Shown here: positions 20,941 to 29,149 of the stretch, one piece after another
How the letters are laid out: the number at the start of each line of letters is the position of its first letter
Position numbering within the stretch: position 1 is the stretch's first letter
Assembly (NCBI RefSeq): GCF_007990245.1
Contig: NZ_BJWG01000004.1
Span: 62,001 to 126,000 of the forward strand
Direction of reading: 5' to 3'
Source of the DNA: Cellulomonas composti
Lineage (GTDB): Bacteria > Actinomycetota > Actinomycetes > Actinomycetales > Cellulomonadaceae
Length of the DNA stretch: 64,000 nt
The notes under the pieces: model-generated
Seen by the model: the letters and a program-made list of their open reading frames with translations, nothing else
Database searches by the model: none
Told to the model about the DNA's origin: nothing
Made by a program: the position numbers and the translations under genes

Positions 20941-20984
20941 ACGAAGGGCGGCCCCCACCTTGCCGGGCGGGGGCCGTCCTTCGT
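20941..20984. terminator. Strong 16-bp hairpin terminator
   Basis: ACGAAGGGCGGCCCCC (20941-20956) pairs with GGGGGCCGTCCTTCGT (20969-20984) with a single G-U pair. It stands between two convergent genes and should stop transcription from both sides. There is no U-tract. Confidence 0.85.
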
Positions 20985-21002
20985 CGTCACCACGATCGCG
21001 GT

Positions 21003-21785
21003 TCAGGGGGCCGCGCGGCGGTCGCGGCGCGCGCCGGCGATCAGCGAGCCGACGAGCAGGGCTACGCCCGCGCCCGCGACCAGCAGGATCGCGGCGAGCT
21101 GCAGGTCGATGCGCAGACCGCCCGCCCACGCGAGCACGCCGACGCCGAGCACGGCCAGCACCAGCCCCCACACCACCGTGCCGACGCGCGGCCCGCGCCG
21201 CCGCTCCGGCTGCACCGGCTGCACTGGTTGCATCGGCTGCACCGACTGCACCGGCGCGGTCGTCGGTGCCGGGACCGTCACGGGTGTCGGCATCGGGACC
21301 GGAACGGGTGTCGGCACGGGCACGGGTGCCTCGAGAGCTGCAGCAGCCGGCACGGCCGGGTGCAGCACGACGGTGTCGGCCTCGACGGTCTCGTCGGGCT
21401 CGCCGAGCGCGTCGTCGCCGACGCTCTCAGGCGCGTCTGCGGACTCGACGGTCTCGTCGGGCTCGCCGAGCGTGTCGTCGCCGACGACCTCAGTCGCCTC
21501 TGCGGACTCGACGGTCTCGTCCGGCTCGCCGAGCGCGTCGTCGCCGACGACCTCAGCCGTCTCTGTGGACTCGACGACCGCTGCGGGCTCGACCGCTTCG
21601 ACGGCTTCGACGGTCTCGGCGGACTCGACCGACTCGACGGTCTCGGCGGACTCGACCGACTCGACCGACTCGACCGACTCGACCGACTCGACCGACTCGA
21701 CCGACTCGACCGACTTGGCGGCTTCGGCGGTCGCGGACGACGGGGGCGGGCCCGCGGGGGTGGTGGTCTTCTTCTGGGTGCTCAT
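21003..21785 (-). CDS. Membrane protein with long Val-Glu-Ser repeat tail (LiaI/LiaF-associated)
   Basis: A 260-residue protein in three parts. Residues ~24-75 are a Val-Glu-Ser tandem repeat with variants. Residues ~75-140 contain three 21-residue units of the type VGDDALGEPDETVES. A Pro/Val-rich stretch leads to two C-terminal transmembrane helices (VVWGLVLAVLGVGVLAWAGGL and LAAILLVAGAGVALLVGSLI). The very acidic repeats are cytoplasmic or surface-exposed depending on topology, which I cannot fix. The ATG at 21785 overlaps the stop of the PspC protein (ATGA) with GGAGGA upstream, so the two are coupled. A role with the LiaF/PspC neighbour in envelope-stress sensing is inferred from context only. 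Confidence 0.85.
   Translation of the reverse strand: MSTQKKTTTPAGPPPSSATAEAAKSVESVESVESVESVESVESVESAETVESVESAETVEAVEAVEPAAVVESTETAEVVGDDALGEPDETVESAEATEVVGDDTLGEPDETVESADAPESVGDDALGEPDETVEADTVVLHPAVPAAAALEAPVPVPTPVPVPMPTPVTVPAPTTAPVQSVQPMQPVQPVQPERRRGPRVGTVVWGLVLAVLGVGVLAWAGGLRIDLQLAAILLVAGAGVALLVGSLIAGARRDRRAAP
21381..21569 (-). repeat. 63-bp tandem repeat, three units, inside a gene
   Basis: Units begin at 21381, 21444 and 21507 and are nearly identical in DNA (CTCGACGGTCTCGTCGGGCT onward). Each encodes 21 residues. A fourth, decayed unit follows from about 21570. Copy number should vary between strains. Confidence 0.85.
21651..21713 (-). repeat. 9-bp tandem repeat, seven perfect units, inside a gene
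   Basis: CTCGACCGA repeats seven times without a mismatch, encoding Val-Glu-Ser units on the minus strand. The unit is a multiple of three, so slippage changes protein length but not the reading frame. Confidence 0.9.
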
Positions 21786-23335
21786 GAGTCCTCCCGGGTG
21801 ATGGTGACCTCGCCGGCTCCGACCTGGACGTCGAGCACGAGCTGTGCGCCGTCGGCGCGGGTGGCGTCGTCCTGGAACGTGCGACGCCCGAGGCCGAGGC
21901 CGCTGATCTGTTCGGGGCTCCCGTCCACGTCCCAGGTCACCGTTCCGGCACCGACGCGGATGCTGGCCTCGACCGCGGCGTCCGCCGGCACGACGACGTG
22001 CACGTTGCCGGCGCCGACAGAGACGGGGACGTACAGCGGGTCGTCGGTCATGGGCACCGCCGACAGGTCGAGCGCCGCGTCGCCCATGCCGACCTGCAGG
22101 CCCTGCTCCGCGTCGGCGCGGGTCGTCGGGGCGACCGTGCTCGACGAGACGAGGTGGCCGTCGTGACCCGCCTCCCACAGCCAGCCGGGCCGCGCGGCGA
22201 CGCCGACGGGCACGGAGACCAGCAGCGCGACGATCGCGAGGAACCCGAGCACACCGCTGCTGCGTCCGCGCAGGCCGGCGACCACGATTCCGAGGCCCGC
22301 GAGCACGACGAAGATGCCGATGGTCGTGAGCAGGACGGGCCCGTCGAAGGCGCCGGTCCGGTCCGCCGCGAGCAGGGCGGCGAGCGCGATGAGCCCGAGC
22401 GCCACGACGATGCCGACCGCGGCGACGCCGGGACCGCCGGCACGACGCCGTGGCGTCGGCGGCGTCATGGGTGGTGGCGTGGCGGTAGTCGGCGCGGGGG
22501 CGGTCCGGGTGGCGGTCGGTGCCGGGCCGGGAGCGTACGGGCTCGTCGGATACGGCGCGGTGCCGTACGGCGGACGGGCGGCAGCCGCGTAGGGCAACGG
22601 GCCGGCGTACGTCCCCGCGCCGGGGTGCTGCGGCGTGCCGTACGGCGGGCGCGCGGCGGCGGTCGGCGGGTACGCCGTGACGGGGGCGGTCGCGGCCGGG
22701 CGCATCGGTGCGGCGGCGGGGTAGGTCCCCGGGCCTGCGACGGGGTGGTCGGCCTGCGGCGGTGTGCCGGCGGGTGGCCGCCTCGTCAGCAGCACGACGA
22801 CGCCGACGATCATCCCGGCGATCAGCAGGAACCACATCATCCCGGCCACCGCGGACAGCACGTGCGGGACGCCGAGCCCGCTCGGGCCCCAGCCCCACCC
22901 GAACGGCGAACCGGAACCCCGCCCGAAGCCGAACAGCACGAAGGCGGCCGCGCCGACGACCGCGGGATCGAACCTGCCCGCGAACAGCTCCTGGACGTGG
23001 ATGCGACCGTCACGGCGCTCGGGCAGCAGGCCCCAGGCCACGCCGTACGCGACGAGGCCGAAGCCGCCGAGCAGGATCGTCACGCCGAGCACGGCCCGCA
23101 CGACGAGCGGGTCGATGCCGAAGCGGTCCGCGGCGCCCGCGCACACGCCGCCGATCCAGCGGTCGTCGGCGCGGCTGACGCCGAGGCGGCGCACGCCGTC
23201 GAAGAAGCCCGCGCCGGGCGCGGGTCCGACAGGCGGTGGCCCGGTCGGTGCGTCGAACGTCCCTGCCGGCGGTGCGCCGGTGTCGGCGGCGGGGCCGGTC
23301 TCGGGTGCTCCCATGGGGGTCGGGTTCTCGTCCAT
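21782..23335 (-). CDS. PspC-domain membrane protein with LiaF-like C-terminus
   Basis: A 517-residue envelope-stress protein. After a Pro/Gly-rich N-terminus comes a PspC domain (VRRLGVSRADDRWIGGVCAG, then DRFGIDPLVVRAVLGVTILL and GVAWGLLPERRDGR; residues ~48-115). Further membrane helices, a long Pro/Tyr/Ala linker and a second helical membrane region follow. The C-terminal ~110 residues are beta-rich (VSVGAGNVHVVVPADAAVEA ... VQVGAGEVTITRE), like the LiaF/DUF4097 fold. LiaF-type proteins inhibit a cognate kinase. The divergent gene is exactly such a kinase, so this is probably its negative partner. The ATG at 23335 is the first plausible start. Confidence 0.88.
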   Translation of the reverse strand: MDENPTPMGAPETGPAADTGAPPAGTFDAPTGPPPVGPAPGAGFFDGVRRLGVSRADDRWIGGVCAGAADRFGIDPLVVRAVLGVTILLGGFGLVAYGVAWGLLPERRDGRIHVQELFAGRFDPAVVGAAAFVLFGFGRGSGSPFGWGWGPSGLGVPHVLSAVAGMMWFLLIAGMIVGVVVLLTRRPPAGTPPQADHPVAGPGTYPAAAPMRPAATAPVTAYPPTAAARPPYGTPQHPGAGTYAGPLPYAAAARPPYGTAPYPTSPYAPGPAPTATRTAPAPTTATPPPMTPPTPRRRAGGPGVAAVGIVVALGLIALAALLAADRTGAFDGPVLLTTIGIFVVLAGLGIVVAGLRGRSSGVLGFLAIVALLVSVPVGVAARPGWLWEAGHDGHLVSSSTVAPTTRADAEQGLQVGMGDAALDLSAVPMTDDPLYVPVSVGAGNVHVVVPADAAVEASIRVGAGTVTWDVDGSPEQISGLGLGRRTFQDDATRADGAQLVLDVQVGAGEVTITREDS

Positions 23336-23493
23336 GGCCTCAGCCTGGCGCGGCGCCCGGTGCCCCGGCATCCGGCGACCACCCTGATCGGACCCTGAAC
23401 CCTGCGGCCCGCCTCCCTGAACCTGACCGCACGAGGCCCTGAGATCCGGTCCGGAGCCCTCCGGCGGGTGCCGTGCCGTGTGACGATGCGTGC

Positions 23494-24849
23494 GTGGACG
23501 TCACCGCACCTGCTCCGACGCGCGCCCGTGCGCGCCTGCCGCTGCGGCGGCCGGAGGGCGAGCGCTGGCTCGGTGGTGTCGCGGCCGGTCTCGCGGCACA
23601 CCTGGAGCTGCCGGTCGCGATGGTGCGCGTCGCGTTCGTCGTGCTCGCGCCGCTCGCGGGTACCGGGCTCGTGCTGTACGCGTTCTGGTGGCTGACGGTC
23701 CCGCCGGGCGACCCGCGCGACGCGGCCGCGCGCGAGCGGCCGAGCGCGCTGACGCGGCTCGCGCGACGGCCCGACGACGACGGCGCCGAGACCGGCCGTC
23801 ACCGGCGCTGGCCGGTGACGGACATCGCGCTCGGCGGGCTCCTGCTCGTCGTCGCGGCGGCACTGGTCGCGGTGCGCTCCGGTCGCCTGCAGGCAGCCTG
23901 GCTGCTGCCTGCGCTCGTGCTGCTGGCGGGGCTGACGCTGGCCTGGGGTCAGCTCGACTCGATGCAGCGCGGCCGGCTGCGGTCGCGCGCCGGTGGGCGG
24001 ACGCCGGTCTCGGTGCTGCGCCTGCTGGGCGGCGTCGTGCTCGCCGGCGTCGGTGTGCTGCTGCTCGTCGGGCAGGGCACGGGACGCGGTATCGATGCCA
24101 TGACGCTGCTGCAGGCGGCGCTCGCGTCGCTCGCCGTGCTGGCGGGCGTCGCGCTCGTGCTCGCGCCGTGGTGGCTGCGGCTGGTGCGCGAGCTGGGCGA
24201 CGAGCGGGCGGCGCGTGCGCGCGAGTCCGAACGCGCCGACATCGCCGCGCACCTGCACGACTCGGTGCTGCAGACGCTCGCGCTGATCCGCGCCCGGGCC
24301 GACGACCCGGGCGAGGTCGCGCGCATGGCGCGCGCACAGGAGCGGGAGCTGCGGGAGTGGCTGTACTCGGACCGGCCCGCACCCGGTACGTCGCTCGCGG
24401 CGGCGCTGCGCGCGGTGGTCGCCGAGGTCGAGGACTCGCGCTCCGGTCCCGGCGGTGAGGCGGTCGCGATCGACTCGGTCGTCGTCGGGGACCGCGTGCC
24501 CGACCCGGACACGGCCGCGCTCCTGCAGGCGACGCGAGAGGCGCTCGTCAACGCCGTGGTGCACGGCCGCCCGCCCGTCTCGCTGTACCTGGAGTGCGGC
24601 GACGAGCTCGTCGAGGTGTTCGTGCGTGACCGCGGCGACGGTTTCGATCCCGACGCGATCAGCCAGGACCGGTTCGGCGTGCGCGAGTCGATCATCGGGC
24701 GGATACGACGCAGGGGCGGGACGGCCGAGGTCGTGAGCCGCCCGGGCCGCGGGACCGAGGTGCACCTGACGGTGCGTGTCGAGCAACCGGCGCAGAGCGA
24801 TCCGGTGGAACAGTCCGAGCAGGCGCAGCGGTCGGAGGGTGAGGCGTGA
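23494..24849 (+). CDS. PspC-domain sensor histidine kinase (LiaS/NarL type)
   Basis: Kinase of 451 residues. The N-terminus is a PspC domain (RRPEGERWLGGVAAGLAAHL, ~residues 15-75), followed by four more hydrophobic helices and no large external sensor domain, so it probably senses through the membrane or through the divergent LiaF-like protein. The HisKA_3 box ERADIAAHLHDSVLQTLALI places the phosphorylated His at about 255. The ATPase has QATREALVNAVVHG (N-box) and RDRGDGFDPDAI (G-box). The start is uncertain: GTG at 23494 is chosen, GTG at 23473 is in frame. The regulator follows with a GTGA overlap. Confidence 0.9.
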   Translation: MDVTAPAPTRARARLPLRRPEGERWLGGVAAGLAAHLELPVAMVRVAFVVLAPLAGTGLVLYAFWWLTVPPGDPRDAAARERPSALTRLARRPDDDGAETGRHRRWPVTDIALGGLLLVVAAALVAVRSGRLQAAWLLPALVLLAGLTLAWGQLDSMQRGRLRSRAGGRTPVSVLRLLGGVVLAGVGVLLLVGQGTGRGIDAMTLLQAALASLAVLAGVALVLAPWWLRLVRELGDERAARARESERADIAAHLHDSVLQTLALIRARADDPGEVARMARAQERELREWLYSDRPAPGTSLAAALRAVVAEVEDSRSGPGGEAVAIDSVVVGDRVPDPDTAALLQATREALVNAVVHGRPPVSLYLECGDELVEVFVRDRGDGFDPDAISQDRFGVRESIIGRIRRRGGTAEVVSRPGRGTEVHLTVRVEQPAQSDPVEQSEQAQRSEGEA

Positions 24850-25535
24850 GCCAGGACGCACGGAACGACGAGGGTGTGGGCGACGGGCCCGTCGAGGTGG
24901 TCCTCGTGGACGATCACCACCTGTTCCGCACGGGCGTGCGGGCCTCGCTCGACGACCGCGTGCGCGTCGTCGGGGAGGCCGCGACGGTCGACGAGGCCGT
25001 GCGCGTGGTGCATGCGCTGCGTCCGCCGGTGGTGCTGCTCGACGTGCACCTGCCGGGCGGCGACGGGGGCGGTGGCGCGGAGGTGATCCGCTCGTGCGCG
25101 GACCTCGCGGGCACGACGAAGTTCCTCGCCCTGTCGGTCTCCGACGCGGCCGAGGACGTCGTCGCGGTGATCCGCGCCGGTGCGCGGGGGTACGTGACGA
25201 AGGCGATCGACGGTCCCGCGCTCGTCGATGCGGTGCGCCAGGTGGCCGGTGGCGACGCGGTGTTCTCGCCGCGGCTGGCGGGGTTCGTGCTGGACGCGTT
25301 CGGCACCTCCGCGGGGGACATCGCGACCGGCGACGACGAGCTCGACCGGCTCTCGGCGCGCGAGCGCGAGGTGATGCGCCTGATCGCGCGCGGCTACACG
25401 TACCGCGAGGTGGCCGGTGAGCTGTTCATCTCGGTCAAGACGGTCGAGACCCACGTCTCTGCGGTGCTGCGCAAGCTCCAGCTCTCGAACCGGCACGAGC
25501 TGACCCGCTGGGCCGCGGCCCGGCGGCTGCTGTAG
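24846..25535 (+). CDS. LuxR/NarL-family response regulator
   Basis: Partner of the upstream kinase. The 229 residues comprise a receiver domain (VEVVLVDDHHLFRTGVRASL; phosphoacceptor Asp66 in VVLLDVHLPGG; conserved Lys in GYVTKAI) and a C-terminal LuxR helix-turn-helix (LSAREREVMRLIARGYTYRE, then VKTVETHVSAVLRKLQL). The GTG start overlaps the kinase stop. It likely activates the PspC/LiaF genes and other envelope-stress functions; target sites are not recognisable here. Confidence 0.95.
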   Translation: MSQDARNDEGVGDGPVEVVLVDDHHLFRTGVRASLDDRVRVVGEAATVDEAVRVVHALRPPVVLLDVHLPGGDGGGGAEVIRSCADLAGTTKFLALSVSDAAEDVVAVIRAGARGYVTKAIDGPALVDAVRQVAGGDAVFSPRLAGFVLDAFGTSAGDIATGDDELDRLSAREREVMRLIARGYTYREVAGELFISVKTVETHVSAVLRKLQLSNRHELTRWAAARRLL

Positions 25536-25543
25536 GTCCTTTA

Positions 25544-25556
25544 TGACACAGTGTCA
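25544..25556. promoter_or_regulatory. Perfect palindrome TGACACAGTGTCA before a small membrane gene
   Basis: The 13-base palindrome lies 20 bases upstream of TAGGGT (25577-25582), the likely -10 of the gene starting at 25589. It therefore covers or abuts the -35. It has the look of a dimeric repressor operator (TetR-like), but no regulator gene is adjacent. Confidence 0.55.
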
Positions 25557-25588
25557 GATCGACCCGTCGGTCCGCGTAGGGTGAGGCC

Positions 25589-25936
25589 ATGGAGCTGCTG
25601 AAGAACATCCTCGTCGTGCTGCACCTGCTCGGATGGGCCATCGTCCTGGGTGGCACGCTGGTCAACCTCCGCGCGCCGAAGATCGCGCCGGGCGTGCTGC
25701 ACGGCGCGCTGACGGCGCTGGTCACGGGCATCCTCATCGTCGGCGTCTCGGAGATGAGCGACGACCTCCGGGACCCGAACATGGTCAAGATCGGGGTCAA
25801 GCTCGTCATCGCGCTCGTCGTGACGGGGCTGACGATCGTCGGGACGCGCAAGCCGGAGCGGGTGACCACCGGGTTCCTCGGTGCGATCGCGGGTCTGACC
25901 GCGCTGAACGTCGCCATCGCGGTCCTGTGGCGCTGA
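25589..25936 (+). CDS. Small integral membrane protein, hypothetical
   Basis: A 115-residue protein with four hydrophobic segments: LKNILVVLHLLGWAIVLGGTL, LTALVTGILIVGV, IGVKLVIALVVTGLTIVG and FLGAIAGLTALNVAIAVLW. The HLLGWAIVLGG start resembles small actinobacterial membrane proteins of unknown role. The ATG lies six bases after TAGGGT, so the transcript is probably leaderless. The DUF456-like gene follows 12 bases later and is likely cotranscribed. Confidence 0.85.
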   Translation: MELLKNILVVLHLLGWAIVLGGTLVNLRAPKIAPGVLHGALTALVTGILIVGVSEMSDDLRDPNMVKIGVKLVIALVVTGLTIVGTRKPERVTTGFLGAIAGLTALNVAIAVLWR

Positions 25937-25948
25937 CCGGGTCCGGGC

Positions 25949-26431
25949 GTGCCGGGCTGGGGTGACGCACTCGTCGCCGTCGCGATCCTCGTCGGGCTGT
26001 TCGGCGTCGTCGTGCAGGTGCTGCCCGGCGCGATGCTGGTGCTCGGCGCGGTCGTCGTGTGGGGCGTGGTCACGGGCGGGCCGGTGGGGTGGACGGTCGT
26101 CGCGGTCGCCGTCGTCGCGACGGGCGTCGGACAGGTCGTGAAGTACCTGCTCGCCGGTCGGCACCTGCGGCGCGGCGGGGTGCCCGGGCGGTCGGTCGTC
26201 GCGGGCGGCGTGCTCGGGGTCGTCGGGTTCTTCGTCGTCCCCGTCGTCGGGCTGCCGCTCGGGTTCGTCGGCGGCATCTACCTCGCGGAGTGGGCGCGGG
26301 CGCGCGACCCGCGCCTGGCCTGGCGCTCGACCCTGGTCGCGCTGCAGGCCACGGGCCTGACGATCCTCGTCGAGCTGGCGGGTGCGCTCGTGTGCACCGC
26401 GGCGTGGGTCGCGGGTCTGGTCGCGGCCTGA
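25949..26431 (+). CDS. DUF456-family membrane protein
   Basis: A 160-residue, very hydrophobic protein with glycine-rich helices. The recognisable DUF456 blocks are GVVVQVLPGAMLVLGAVVVWG and GFFVVPVVGLPLGFVGGIYLAEW. The biochemical function of the family is unknown. The GTG at 25949 is inferred from position and length. Confidence 0.85.
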   Translation: MPGWGDALVAVAILVGLFGVVVQVLPGAMLVLGAVVVWGVVTGGPVGWTVVAVAVVATGVGQVVKYLLAGRHLRRGGVPGRSVVAGGVLGVVGFFVVPVVGLPLGFVGGIYLAEWARARDPRLAWRSTLVALQATGLTILVELAGALVCTAAWVAGLVAA

Positions 26432-26499
26432 CGGGCTGCGCCGCACGGCCCTGGGCGGGGCGGCAGCCTGTCGGTGGGGCCGCTTAGGCTTGGCCCGCC

Positions 26500-29037
26500 A
26501 TGACGTCGCTGTTCGATCACCTCTCCGACCCTTCCCTCGGCGCGCCCGGCGGGCCTCGCTCCCACGCGGGCGATCCGTCCGGCCTCCCGCTGGTCGTGCC
26601 GCCGCGCGGGCCCGACGACGAGAGCGCGCGCGAGGCGCGCCGCCAGGAGGACGAGGCCACGCGCACCCGGCGCGTGCAGGAGCTGGTCGAGGGGCTCAAC
26701 CCGCAGCAGCGCGAGGCCGTCGAGCACGAGGGCGGCGCGCTGCTCATCGTGGCCGGCGCCGGCTCGGGCAAGACGCGTGTGCTCACGCACCGCATCGGGT
26801 ACCTGCTGGCCACGCGCCGGGCTCGGCCCGGCGAGATCCTGGCGATCACGTTCACCAACAAGGCCGCCGCCGAGATGCGCGAGCGTGTCGAGCACCTCGT
26901 CGGACCCGCCGCCGGGCGGATGTGGGTCTCGACGTTCCACTCGTCGTGCGTGCGCATCCTGCGCCGCGAGGCCGCGACCCTGGGCCTGCGCTCGAGCTTC
27001 TCGATCTACGACTCGGCGGACTCGCAGCGCCTGCTCACGCTCGTCTCGCGCGAGCTGGAGCTCGACCCGAAGCGCTTCCCGGTGAAGGCGCTCGCGAACA
27101 AGATCTCCGCGCTCAAGGACGAGCTGGTGGACGCCGAGCGGTTCGCGGCCACCTCGGGCGACGGGTCCAACGACTTCGACGCCGTGCTGGCGCAGGTCTA
27201 CACGCGCTACCAGCAGCGGCTGCGCCAGGCGCACGCGCTCGACTTCGACGACCTCATCATGCGCACGGTGCACCTGCTGCAGGCGTTCCCCGCGGTCGCC
27301 GAGCACTACCGCCGCCGGTTCCGGCACGTGCTGGTCGACGAGTACCAGGACACCAACCACGCGCAGTACGTCCTGGTGCGCGAGCTGGTCGGCGTGGGCA
27401 GCGACGAGTCGCCGGTCCCGCCGGGCGAGCTCACGGTGGTGGGCGACGCGGACCAGTCGATCTACGCGTTCCGCGGCGCGAACATCCGCAACATCCTCGA
27501 GTTCGAGGCTGACTACCCGGACGCCACGACGATCCTGCTCGAGCAGAACTACCGCTCGACGCAGACGATCCTCTCGGCCGCCAACGCCGTCATCAGCCGC
27601 AACCCGGGCCGCACGCCCAAGCGGCTGTGGACCGCGTCGGGTGCCGGTGCGCAGATCGTCGCGTACGTCGCGGACGACGAGCGCGAGGAGGCCCGGTTCG
27701 TCGTCGAGGAGATCGACCGGCTCGGCGATCAGTCGGGCGTGCGACCCCAGGACGTCGCGATCTTCTACCGGGCCAATGCGCAGTCACGCGTGATCGAGGA
27801 CGCGCTGGTGCGTGTGGGGCTGCCGTACAAGCTCGTCGGCGGCACGCGGTTCTACGAGCGTCGGGAGGTCAAGGACGCGATCGCCTACCTGCGCGCGATC
27901 GCGAACCCCGACGACGACGTCAACCTGCGGCGCATCCTCAACGTGCCCAAGCGCGGGCTCGGCGACCGCTCCGAGGCGATGGTCGCGTCGTTCGCCGAGC
28001 AGGAGCGCATCTCGTTCGGCGCCGCGCTGGACCGGCTCGACGAGGTGCCGGGGCTCGGCACGCGCGCGGTCGTCGGGCTCGGGTCGTTCGCGACGATGCT
28101 GCACGACCTGCGCGAGCTCGCGGCGGGCGCCGGTCCGGCGCAGGTGCTCGGCGCGGTGCTCGACCGTTCCGGCTACCTGGCCGAGCTGCGCGCGAGCGAG
28201 GACCCGCAGGACGCGTCCCGCGTCGAGAACCTCGCCGAGCTGCACGCGGTCGCCTCCGAGTTCGAGGCCAACGACCCCGAGGGCGACCTGGCCGACTTCC
28301 TCGAACGCGTGTCGCTCGTCGCGGACTCCGACCAGATCCCGAGCCCCGACGGCGGCGACGAACCGGGCGGGCCGGGGCAGGACGCGGGGGTCGTCACGTT
28401 GATGACGCTGCACACCGCCAAGGGGCTCGAGTTCCCGGTCGTGTTCCTCACCGGGCTCGAGGACGGCACGTTCCCGCACATGCGCTCGCTCGCCGACCCC
28501 GACCAGCTCGAGGAGGAGCGACGGCTCGCCTACGTGGGTCTCACCCGTGCCCGTGAGCGGTTGTACATCTCTCGTGCGGCGGTTCGTACGGCGTGGGGCG
28601 TGCCCAACGAGTTCCCGCCCAGCCGGTTCTGGCAGGACCTGCCCGACGAGCTTCTCGACTGGCGCCGGCGCGAGTCGTCGACCGGGCGGCTTCGCGGCGG
28701 CTGGGGCTCAGGCTTCGGCACCGGCGGAGGCGGCTACGGCGGGGGTGGCATCGGGTCGGGCCAGGTGCGTTCGGGCGCTCGTCGCGAGTCGTCCGGTCAG
28801 CGTGAGCAGCGTCCGGCGCTGCCGCCGACGGGTGCGACCTTCGGCTCGGCCACGCCACGCCCGGAGGGTGCGATCCCGAACCTCGCGATCGGCGACCGGG
28901 TGACGCACGACGCGTACGGGCTCGGCACCGTGGTCGCGCTCGAGGGCGCCGGCCAGAACGCGGTCGTCAAGGTGGACTTCGGCTCCGAGGGCACCAAGCG
29001 GCTGCTGCTGCGCTTCTCGCCGGTCACCAAGCTGTAG
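26500..29037 (+). CDS. pcrA: ATP-dependent DNA helicase PcrA/UvrD
   Basis: Superfamily 1A 3'-5' helicase (845 residues) for repair and replication-fork processing. It has an N-terminal tail of ~65 residues, then LNPQQREAVEHEGGALLIVA (Q-motif) and Walker A GAGSGKT (~residues 86-92). Other motifs are ITFTNKAAAEMR, VDEYQDTNHAQYVL (motif II), GDADQSIYAFRGAN (motif III), VVFLTGLEDGTFPH, and RLAYVGLTRARERLY. A glycine-rich linker leads to a C-terminal Tudor-like domain (IGDRVTHDAYGLGTVVALEG) that in PcrA binds RNA polymerase. TAGGCT lies nine bases before the ATG, so the leader is at most a few bases. Confidence 0.97.
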   Translation: MTSLFDHLSDPSLGAPGGPRSHAGDPSGLPLVVPPRGPDDESAREARRQEDEATRTRRVQELVEGLNPQQREAVEHEGGALLIVAGAGSGKTRVLTHRIGYLLATRRARPGEILAITFTNKAAAEMRERVEHLVGPAAGRMWVSTFHSSCVRILRREAATLGLRSSFSIYDSADSQRLLTLVSRELELDPKRFPVKALANKISALKDELVDAERFAATSGDGSNDFDAVLAQVYTRYQQRLRQAHALDFDDLIMRTVHLLQAFPAVAEHYRRRFRHVLVDEYQDTNHAQYVLVRELVGVGSDESPVPPGELTVVGDADQSIYAFRGANIRNILEFEADYPDATTILLEQNYRSTQTILSAANAVISRNPGRTPKRLWTASGAGAQIVAYVADDEREEARFVVEEIDRLGDQSGVRPQDVAIFYRANAQSRVIEDALVRVGLPYKLVGGTRFYERREVKDAIAYLRAIANPDDDVNLRRILNVPKRGLGDRSEAMVASFAEQERISFGAALDRLDEVPGLGTRAVVGLGSFATMLHDLRELAAGAGPAQVLGAVLDRSGYLAELRASEDPQDASRVENLAELHAVASEFEANDPEGDLADFLERVSLVADSDQIPSPDGGDEPGGPGQDAGVVTLMTLHTAKGLEFPVVFLTGLEDGTFPHMRSLADPDQLEEERRLAYVGLTRARERLYISRAAVRTAWGVPNEFPPSRFWQDLPDELLDWRRRESSTGRLRGGWGSGFGTGGGGYGGGGIGSGQVRSGARRESSGQREQRPALPPTGATFGSATPRPEGAIPNLAIGDRVTHDAYGLGTVVALEGAGQNAVVKVDFGSEGTKRLLLRFSPVTKL

Positions 29038-29149
29038 CCGTCCCCCGGGCCGCCGTACTCGACGGGCAGCCCGACTCGCCGGGCCAGGTCGCCGGGTCTC
29101 GCGTGACCCGTGCCTACCGTGGGCGTGAGCCGGCGTGAGCGAGGTGAGC

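Noticed and set aside
21651..21713. Phase-variable switching through the 9-bp repeat
   Set aside because: The unit is a multiple of three, so changes in copy number keep the frame; only length variation is expected.
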